A stretch of 64,000 bases of DNA, taken from NCBI RefSeq assembly GCF_030944625.1, contig NZ_JAUSXY010000001.1:2542001-2606000 (forward strand), written 5' to 3'. A model generated the notes under the pieces. The model had not been told where the DNA came from. It ran no database searches and was given only the letters and a program-made list of their open reading frames with translations. The translations under genes and the position numbers were made by a program. Positions 57,591 through 64,000 of the stretch are shown in pieces. Positions within the stretch are counted from its first letter, which is position 1, and each line of letters begins with the position of its first letter. The DNA comes from Arthrobacter sp. SLBN-112. GTDB lineage: Bacteria > Actinomycetota > Actinomycetes > Actinomycetales > Micrococcaceae.

Positions 57591-58559
57591 GTGCCGGAAC
57601 TGCCCGAGGTTGAAGTGGTGCGCCGCGGCCTGGTCCGCTGGGTCCGCGGCAGGACCATCCATGGCGTCGATGTCCTTGATCCGCGCTCCATCCGGCGCCA
57701 TGCGCTCGGGGCCGGGGACTTCATCGGCAACCTCGAAGGCGCCACGGTGTCCGACGTCGTCCGCCGAGGCAAGTTCCTCTGGATGCCGCTGACGGACAAC
57801 GGCGCTGCCGGACCGGGAGATCAGGAAGCCCACCAGGCGCCGGCCGTGGCACTGATGGCGCATCTGGGAATGAGCGGGCAGCTGCTGATGCAGGGCCCCG
57901 GCGTTCCCGATGAGAAGCACCTCAAAGTAAGGCTCCGGCTCAGTCCGCGTGAGGGCATGCCGGACCAGCTGCGTTTCGTTGACCAACGGATCTTCGGCGG
58001 CCTCTTTGTTACTGCACTGGTGCCCACGGAGGACGGTGGCCCCGGCGGTCTCGCCGAATCGCCGCTTCCGTTGATCGCGGCGGAAGCAGCCCATATTGCC
58101 CGGGACCCGCTGGACCCCGCGTTCTCCTTCGACCTCTTCTACCAGCGCCTCCGGAAACGCAAAACCGGGCTCAAACGGGCTCTCCTGGACCAGGGGCTGG
58201 TCTCCGGGATCGGCAACATCTACGCTGACGAAGCCCTGTGGCGCGCAAAACTGCACTATGCGCGTGCCACCGATACGCTCCGCCGCAGCGAAGCCCAGCG
58301 TGTCCTGGACAGTTCCCGCGAGGTGATGCTGGACGCCCTGGCGGCCGGGGGCACCAGTTTCGACTCCCTGTATGTCAACGTCAACGGCGCCTCCGGCTAC
58401 TTCGACAGGTCCCTTAACGCCTACGGGCGCCAGGGCGAGCCCTGCAAACGCTGTGCCGCAGCCGGAATCCAGTCGATCATCCGCCGCGAACAGTTCATGA
58501 ACCGTTCGTCCCACACGTGCCCGGTGTGCCAGCCCCGGCCGCGGAACGGCCGCTGGTAG
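57591..58559 (+). CDS. mutM: Formamidopyrimidine-DNA glycosylase
   Basis: A 322-residue bifunctional glycosylase/AP lyase that removes 8-oxoguanine and FaPy lesions. The N-terminus [14 protein letters not shown] gives the catalytic Pro and Glu, with Lys in [11 protein letters not shown] and KHLKVRL. The helix-two-turn-helix is [30 protein letters not shown], and the zinc finger is [33 protein letters not shown] at 57591 must be the start because Pro2 is catalytic. It ends the YceD-rpmF-rnc-mutM cluster. Confidence 0.97.
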   Translation: MPELPEVEVVRRGLVRWVRGRTIHGVDVLDPRSIRRHALGAGDFIGNLEGATVSDVVRRGKFLWMPLTDNGAAGPGDQEAHQAPAVALMAHLGMSGQLLMQGPGVPDEKHLKVRLRLSPREGMPDQLRFVDQRIFGGLFVTALVPTEDGGPGGLAESPLPLIAAEAAHIARDPLDPAFSFDLFYQRLRKRKTGLKRALLDQGLVSGIGNIYADEALWRAKLHYARATDTLRRSEAQRVLDSSREVMLDALAAGGTSFDSLYVNVNGASGYFDRSLNAYGRQGEPCKRCAAAGIQSIIRREQFMNRSSHTCPVCQPRPRNGRW

Positions 58560-58689
58560 GTTTCCACAACAGGTCTGCGGATTCTTCGGTACCGCCGGCG
58601 GCGTGCCCGCTGCAAGACTGTCTGCACGAACGTCGGGTGGGGCCCGCTGCACGCGCACCGCTTCCCGCCCCGGGAAGGACAGGCAGCCC

Positions 58690-59973
58690 TTGTATATCTC
58701 GATCTCGGACCGCAAAGGCGGCCAACGGGACCAGGCCGCGGCAGGTCCCGCCACGGTCCACCCGGCCTTCCGGTTATCGCCCGTGATCATCTGGCTGGGC
58801 GTGGTCAGCATGATGACGGACATTTCATCCGAGTCCGTTGCCGCCATCCTCCCGCTCTACGTCACCGGGTACCTGGGTCTGCCCACCATCGCGTTCGGGG
58901 TCATCGATGGAATCAACCAAGGGGCCAGCGCCATCGTCCGGATCGGCGCCGGCTGGGTCTCCGACCGTACCGGCCACCCGAAATACGTGGCCGTAGCCGG
59001 CTACGGGTTGTCCATGCTCGCAAGGGTGGGGTTCCTGGTGGCCGGCGGCTTCTGGGCCATCGCAGGCATCGTCGCCGGCGACAGGATCGGCAAGGGTATC
59101 CGCACGGCGCCGCGCGACGCCATGATTTCGGCCGAGGCCCAGCCGGAGTACCTGGCCCGTTCCTTCGGCGTCCACCGGATGCTGGACAACATCGGTGCGG
59201 CCGCCGGCCCGCTCATTGCCTTCCTGATCCTGATGCTGATCCCCAATGGCTTCAGCACGGTCTTCGGCGTCTCACTGGCCTTCGCCGTGATCGGCGTCGC
59301 GGTACTTCTCCTGGTGGTGCCGGACCGGCTCCGGCTGATGCGCCAGGACCGCGACCGGTCCAGGCCCGCTGTCCGCTGGGACCAGTTGCGGTGGTCGCGT
59401 CTGCGGGAGCCTGGCCTGGCCCGCCTCATGATCGCCGCCGGTTTGCTGGGCGTCCTCACCATCGGAGATGGCTTCATCTACCTCCTGCTCCAGCACCGTG
59501 AGTCTTTCGCCATCCAGTGGTTCCCGCTGTTGTTCGTGGGCACCAACGCTGCCTTCCTGCTGTTCGCCGTCCCGATCGGCAGGACAGCGGACCGGTGGGG
59601 AAAGGTGCCGGTCTTCCTCGCCGGCCATGGTGCCTTGTTGGCCTGCTACCTGCTGGCCGGGCTGCCGGCGGCCGGAATCGCAGCCACCATAGGCTGCCTC
59701 CTGCTCCTGGGGCTTTTCTACGCCGCCACGGACGGGGTCCTGGCAGCTCTGGTCAGCCAGCTGGCCACGCCGGACAGGCTCGGCACCGCCCTGGGCACCG
59801 CGCAGACGGTGGTTGCCGTCAGCCGCATGGCGGCCGCATCCGGATTCGGCGTTCTCTGGTACACGGCAGGTCCGGGCACCGCCATTGCCATCGTTGCCGT
59901 GCTGCTGGCGGCGGCCCTTGCCGCAGCTGTCCTGCTGTTCCGGGGCAGCACACCCAAGGTGCAAGCCCCGTGA
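58690..59973 (+). CDS. MFS transporter
   Basis: A 427-residue, roughly 12-helix transporter of the major facilitator superfamily. It has VSMMTDISSESVAAILPLYVTGYLGL at TM1, the loop 2-3 motif RIGAGWVSDRTGHPKYVAVAGYGLS, GDRIGKGIRTAPRDAMISAEAQPEYLARSFGVHRMLDNIGAAAGPLIAF, and IGRTADRWGKVPVFLAGHGALL in the second half. This resembles the drug or sugar exporters with a DxSSE motif. The TTG at 58690 is chosen because GGAAGGA lies 9 nt upstream; an upstream frame start at 58603 has no support. The stop overlaps the next gene (GTGA). Confidence 0.85.
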   Translation: MYISISDRKGGQRDQAAAGPATVHPAFRLSPVIIWLGVVSMMTDISSESVAAILPLYVTGYLGLPTIAFGVIDGINQGASAIVRIGAGWVSDRTGHPKYVAVAGYGLSMLARVGFLVAGGFWAIAGIVAGDRIGKGIRTAPRDAMISAEAQPEYLARSFGVHRMLDNIGAAAGPLIAFLILMLIPNGFSTVFGVSLAFAVIGVAVLLLVVPDRLRLMRQDRDRSRPAVRWDQLRWSRLREPGLARLMIAAGLLGVLTIGDGFIYLLLQHRESFAIQWFPLLFVGTNAAFLLFAVPIGRTADRWGKVPVFLAGHGALLACYLLAGLPAAGIAATIGCLLLLGLFYAATDGVLAALVSQLATPDRLGTALGTAQTVVAVSRMAAASGFGVLWYTAGPGTAIAIVAVLLAAALAAAVLLFRGSTPKVQAP

Positions 59974-60980
59974 GGAACCGGTTGCTCCTGCTGCTCGCGG
60001 TTGTCGTGGCCACACTCGGCGCAGCGGGGGCCCAGGCATTCACCGCTTTCCAACAGTCAAGCGCCAGCCAACAGGCTGCCCCGGAAGTGCAGGTCGCCTC
60101 CGCTGAGGCCTTGCCGGCAGGGCCGTTCGTGCTCTTCAGAAACACGGCTTCAGGCCAAGGATTCGGGCAGGCAGCCACGGCAAGCCTGTCGGAACCCAAC
60201 GGCCGGCGCACACTGCTCGGCAAGGCCTGCGACCGGGTGTACGCGTCCCGGAACCTGGTCAGCTGCCTGGAGACCAGGAACGGAATGCCCACCACGTTCG
60301 AGGCTTCCACCTATGACGCCTCCCTTCAGCAGCAGGGAACGTGGGCGCTCGGCGGGATTCCCAACAGGACACGGATCAGTCCGGACGGTTCCCTGGTGGC
60401 CACCACTGTCTTCGTCTCCGGCCATTCCTACGCCGCGTCAAGTTTTTCCACGCAAACGATCATCGGCCCGGCAGACGGAAGCGTGCGCACCAACCTGGAA
60501 GACTATGCCCTGATCGACAACGGCGCACGGATCAAGGCCACCGACCGCAATATATGGGGCGTGACCTTCAGCCCCGGAAAACCCAATGACTTCTATGCCA
60601 CCGCTTCATCCCAAGGCAACATCTGGCTGGTGCACGGGGACATCGCCGCCCGGACACTCACCATCACCGCGTCCGGCGTCGAATGCCCCTCCATCTCGCC
60701 GGACGGACAGCGGGTCGCCTTCAAGAAGAGCGCCTCGGGGACCCTGGCCGGAGCCCGGCAGCCTGCCGTCCTGGACCTCACCACCGGGACTATCACGGTA
60801 CTGGGCGAGCAACGCGATCTGGACGACCAAATCGAGTGGCTGGACAACGGCACCATCCTGTACGGAATGCCCAGGGACGGCGCCGGTCCGGACAGCGACG
60901 TCTGGTCCCTGTCCCTGGAACCCGGTGCGGCACCCCAGCTCTTCATCGAGCACGCCTGGTCGCCCGCCGTCGTTCGCTGA
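59970..60980 (+). CDS. Exported beta-propeller-like (TolB/WD40-type) protein
   Basis: A 336-residue secreted protein with an N-terminal signal segment (MRNRLLLLLAVVVATLGAAGAQAFTAF; no lipobox) and repeated blades such as NRTRISPDGSLVATTVFVSGHSY, IWGVTFSPGKPNDFYATASSQGNIWLVHGD, CPSISPDGQRVAFKKSASG and DLDDQIEWLDNGTILYGMP. It looks like a TolB-like beta-propeller. Function unknown. The GTG start overlaps the stop of the MFS gene by 4 nt, so the two are translationally coupled and may work together. Convergent with oleD. Confidence 0.8.
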   Translation: MRNRLLLLLAVVVATLGAAGAQAFTAFQQSSASQQAAPEVQVASAEALPAGPFVLFRNTASGQGFGQAATASLSEPNGRRTLLGKACDRVYASRNLVSCLETRNGMPTTFEASTYDASLQQQGTWALGGIPNRTRISPDGSLVATTVFVSGHSYAASSFSTQTIIGPADGSVRTNLEDYALIDNGARIKATDRNIWGVTFSPGKPNDFYATASSQGNIWLVHGDIAARTLTITASGVECPSISPDGQRVAFKKSASGTLAGARQPAVLDLTTGTITVLGEQRDLDDQIEWLDNGTILYGMPRDGAGPDSDVWSLSLEPGAAPQLFIEHAWSPAVVR

Positions 60981-60999
60981 AGCTCCGGCTCCCCGGTCC

Positions 61000-61995
61000 T
61001 CAGGGAAGCCGTGTGCCTGCCGTGGAGCCGCCCCGGTAGTACTCGGCCAGCCGGGCCAGGCCCTCATCAAGCGACACCTCAGGAACCCAGTCCAGGAGCT
61101 TCCGGGTTTCGCGCTGGTCGAACCAGTGCGCCGTGGACAGCTGTTCGGCAAGGAAGGCGGTCATGGGCGGTTCATCCTGCCGGCCGGCCCGGAGCCAGGC
61201 CCGCTCCACCACCGATCCCGCAAGCCGCGCAAGCTTGCCGGGCACGGACCACGACGGGGCCGGCACCCCGCCGGCAGCGCAGATGCCCGCCAACAGCTCG
61301 CCGACAGGCCGGGGTTCCCCATTGCTGACAACCAGGGCCCTCCCGTGGACATGGCCGATCCGGTCCAATGCCGCGACGATTGCGGCCGCCGCGTTGTCAA
61401 CGAACGTGGTGTCAATCAGGGCAGCGCCGGCGTCAAGCAGCGGAAGCCGGCCCCGGGCGGCCCGCGCCAGCACGCGTTCCACCAGCTGGGTGTCTCCCGG
61501 ACCCCATACGACGTGCGGGCGCACGGCGGTGACGCGGAAGTCCGCGGCGTCCGCGGCGAGGGCCACCAGCTCGGCCCGGGCCTTGGTGCGCGAGTAGTTG
61601 CCGTGCGCGTGGTCCGGGTCCGCCGGCTCCGCGCCCACTCCGGCGATGGCGGCTCCCGTATTGGCCACGGACGGGGAGGACACATACACCAGGTCCCGCA
61701 CCCCGGCCTCGCGGGCGGCGTGGAGCAGGCGCCGCGTTCCCTGGACGTTCACCTCGTCAAATTCCGCAGCTCGGCCGGTGAAGGAAACCTTGGCGGCAAG
61801 GTGGACTACTGCTTCCACGTCGCGCACCGCGTCCCGGACCGCTGCATCGTCGGTGAGGGACCCGCAACGGTCCGTGGCGCCGTCGACCCCGGAAGGGCGC
61901 CGCTGGAAGGTGGCGACGGTGTGGCCCCGGCGCACCAGCAACGCGGCTGCTTCCCGGCCCAGGAGCCCGCTCGCGCCGGTGACCAGGACCTTCAT
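61000..61995 (-). CDS. oleD: NAD-dependent epimerase/3beta-HSD-like reductase, probable OleD
   Basis: A 331-residue short-chain dehydrogenase/extended SDR. It has KVLVTGASGLLGREAAALLVRRGHTV (NAD-binding), VEAVVHLAAKVSFTGRAAEFDEVNVQGTRRLLHAA, YVSSPSV and the catalytic YSRTKARAE (YxxxK). In OleD the enzyme reduces the beta-keto acid made by OleA to a beta-hydroxy acid. The ATG overlaps the stop of the OleBC fusion (ATGA), matching the oleBC-oleD order in Micrococcus and Arthrobacter. The assignment to olefin synthesis rests mainly on this context. Confidence 0.85.
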   Translation of the reverse strand: MKVLVTGASGLLGREAAALLVRRGHTVATFQRRPSGVDGATDRCGSLTDDAAVRDAVRDVEAVVHLAAKVSFTGRAAEFDEVNVQGTRRLLHAAREAGVRDLVYVSSPSVANTGAAIAGVGAEPADPDHAHGNYSRTKARAELVALAADAADFRVTAVRPHVVWGPGDTQLVERVLARAARGRLPLLDAGAALIDTTFVDNAAAAIVAALDRIGHVHGRALVVSNGEPRPVGELLAGICAAGGVPAPSWSVPGKLARLAGSVVERAWLRAGRQDEPPMTAFLAEQLSTAHWFDQRETRKLLDWVPEVSLDEGLARLAEYYRGGSTAGTRLP

Positions 61996-64000
61996 GGTGT
62001 CCCCGGACGGCCGCCGGCCAGCACCTTCGACGCCCAGCGGGACAGGCGGGCCCGGTCGATTTTTGCGTTGTGGCGGATATCGGTGGGCTGGGCAGGCACC
62101 GCCAGGACCGCTGCCACGGCCACGCCGGCCGCGGCAGCCGCCGCACGCACTCGTCCGGCCAGCCCGGCATCCGCAGGACCGGCTTTGCGGGCAGGCGGCA
62201 CGGTTTCCACCACCGCGACGACGGCCTGGGTACCTTCCGGTCCCACTCCAACGATGGCGGCCATGCGGACGCCGTTCAGGGATTCGATGGCCTGTTCGGG
62301 GCCCACCGGCGTCACCACCGCCCCTGGCGCCGTGACGATATGCGCAAGGCGCCCTTCCACCCACAGCCGTCCCTTGGCGTCGAAGTGGCCCACGTCCCCG
62401 GTACGGTGCCAGCCGGCCGCGCCGGCGCTCGCCTGCTGGGTGAGCCAGAGCCGGTCGTACGAGTCCTTGACATGTGGAGCGCTGACCAGGATCTCACCCG
62501 TGACGCAGGGCTCCGCCACGGGGGTGTCTCCGGGAGCGGTGCCGTCCGAGGCCAGCGGGACGACGGCGACCCGGGCGCCATGGACGGGCAGGCCCACGCA
62601 AACCCCGTTGCCTGCTCCCTGGACCGTTCCGGCGTCGGCACCGGCGGCCCGGATTAGTTCAAGGCTGATGTCGGTGACGGGAAGGGCTTCGGTCATCCCG
62701 TACGGCGTGTGCAGCGAGGCCCGGGGCAGCAGCCCCTGCACCTCGGCGAGGAGCGGTTCCGGCACGGGAGCCCCGGCGGAGAGCAGCAGCTCCACGCGCT
62801 GCAGTGCCGCGGCACCGTCAGCGGTGAGGCCGCCGCGGGTGGCCAGGACATTGCGCAGCGCCGCAGGGGAGGCGAAGACCACGGTTGCGTCGATGGCCGA
62901 CGCTGCTTCCGCGAGGGCACGCGCCGTCAAAGTACGCGGGGCTGTGACGTCCATGGCCGGTGTCACCGAGACGGCACCCAGGGCCGGCCCCAGCAGGGCG
63001 AACGGTGCGAAGCCCGCCACCAGGCGGTCACCCGGGTGGATCCCGAAGGTTTCAGCCACAGTATCCCGCATCGCTGCCAGCTGCCGGTGCGTATAGACGA
63101 CGCCCTTGGCGGGCCCCGTGGAACCGGACGTGAACAGCACGGCTGCGGGCTGGTCCGGGGCCGGACTTCCCACAGTGCGGTGTCCACTCCGGGCACCGGC
63201 CCGTGCCAAGGCGGCGAGGGATGTTTCCACCCCCAGGATGCGGCGGCGCGCGGCGGGCAGGTCGCGCACGCTGACGAGCCTGGCGGCCCATCCGAGGGCC
63301 CGGGCCGCGGCCAGCGCCTTGTCGATCCCGATCAGGACGTCCGGAGTGGCACCCTTCACCGCACGGCTAAGGCCCTTGGTGCCCAGGCCGGCGTCCGCCA
63401 CCACCACCACGGCTCCCAGGCGCAGGCAGGCATAGAGGGCTACGGTCAGGTCCACCCCGGGCGGGACCATCAGGCTGACACGGCTGCCGTGGCCGATGCC
63501 GATGCCGCCCAGCCCGGCTGCCAGGTCCGCGACGCTCTTTTCCAGACTTTCCCAAGCTGAGCGAGCGGGCAACGCTGCCGTCGGGCGCCATTTCCGAAAT
63601 GGCAGTCCCGCTTCCGGCGGCCCCGGCTGCAAGTTCACGCAGCTGCGCCCAGAGGGGGCGGAATTCGCCCTGCGCCGCGGGTGCGGCAGGGCTCGGTCCG
63701 GCGTCCTTCGGCCCGAAGCCGTCGGCCGCCGTCGTTCCTTCCGTCCCGGAACAGCTTCCGGCGGCGTTCGCCGCGAGCCAGTCGAAAACGGCCGGTGCGA
63801 TGTTCCGGTCTTCCGCGAGCAGGTGCCCGGCGCCCTCGTAGCGGTGCACCTTGGCGTTCGGGATCCGGCCGATGAGGTCCTTGAGGTACCGGTCAGAGAA
63901 GATCGGGTCCCGCGGGCCCCACAGCATCAGGGCCGGCACGTTCAGCCCGCGCAGGCCTTCCGCCACGTGGTTGAGCGCCGGGTAGCTGGGGTGTGATGCG
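61992..64000 (-). pseudogene. oleBC: OleB-OleC fusion (alpha/beta hydrolase + AMP-ligase), frameshifted, 5' end outside window
   Basis: The 5' part runs off the window. The upstream portion ends an alpha/beta hydrolase (HPSYPALNHVAEGLRGLNVPALMLWGPRDPIFSDRYLKDLIGRIP...RYEGAGHLLAED), like haloalkane-dehalogenase-type OleB. After a Ser/Ala-rich linker comes the AMP-binding ligase (ESLEKSVADLAAGLGGIGIGHGSRVSLMVPPGVDLTVALYACLRLGAVVVVADAG), with ATP motif AVLFTSGSTGPAKGVVYTHRQ and WHRTGDVGHFDAKGRLWVEGRL. In OleBC these convert a beta-hydroxy acid through a beta-lactone to an alkene. The two domains are in different frames; one extra A in the pair at 63554-63555 explains it (SLS then WESLEK). OleA would be expected just outside the window. 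Confidence 0.78.

Noticed and set aside
60586..63096. 836-residue plus-strand open frame opposite oleD and oleBC
   Set aside because: A shadow of the minus-strand genes with Ser/Pro/Arg-rich text; the minus strand carries clear SDR and AMP-ligase motifs.

Overview
The window looks like chromosome from a high-GC Gram-positive actinobacterium of the Arthrobacter / Pseudarthrobacter / Micrococcaceae type. This rests on the strong GC bias, the GTG and TTG starts, the long-form SerA, the branched-chain amino acid layout (ilvD, ilvBNC-serA, leuB, ilvE, ltbR-like/leuCD), the core block thiL-DAK-recG-rsmD, coaD, YceD-rpmF-rnc-mutM, and an oleBC-oleD hydrocarbon locus like that of Micrococcus and Arthrobacter. 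I saw no insertion sequence, prophage, CRISPR array or rRNA.

Layout. 1-4.3 kb: the 3' end of a cysteine desulfurase, then GtrA, DUF1684, a lipoprotein and a transglutaminase-like protein. 4.3-13.5 kb, minus strand: a MarR/flavin-monooxygenase pair with two operator-like palindromes, an RND permease, mqo, an oligopeptide-binding lipoprotein and a fasciclin lipoprotein. 13.7-17.4 kb: tRNA-Leu, a Bcp peroxiredoxin divergent from a MarR regulator, tRNA-Lys, a PQQ-type sugar dehydrogenase and a membrane-anchored sunset-like protein. 17.6-25 kb: ilvD, an attenuator with its leader peptide, ilvB-ilvN-ilvC, serA. 25-28.7 kb: an FtsX-like ABC exporter. 28.8-37.4 kb: metG, leuB, ilvE, small enzymes, gltX, HAD. 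37.5-43.3 kb: a heptad-repeat membrane protein under a perfect palindrome, tRNA-Gln, tRNA-Glu, DUF1697, an IclR regulator divergent from leuC-leuD. 43.4-58.6 kb: the envelope and housekeeping block (murA, acyltransferase, gpsA, ddl, DUF3515, thiL, DAK2, recG, rsmD, spermidine-synthase-like, aminotransferase, coaD, YceD, rpmF, rnc, mutM). 58.7-64 kb: MFS transporter, exported beta-propeller-like protein, oleD and the oleB-oleC fusion, which runs off the window end.

How the genes work together. Valine, isoleucine and leucine synthesis is nearly complete here (ilvBN, ilvC, ilvD, ilvE, leuB, leuCD; ilvA and leuA are not seen). Its control elements are also visible: a Val/Ile-coding leader peptide and terminator before ilvB, a 19-bp element shared by the ilvB and leuB promoters, and a TCTCA-N5-TGAGA palindrome shared by ilvD and leuC. 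Many genes have a TANNNT box ending exactly 6-7 nt before the start codon, the arrangement expected of leaderless transcripts.

Six genes (the lipoprotein at 2.6 kb, RND permease, PlsC-like acyltransferase, thiL, DAK2 gene, oleBC) are each broken by one apparent single-base indel although both halves are well conserved. Uncorrected sequence errors are the simplest explanation, and the breaks should be checked against reads before any gene is called a pseudogene.
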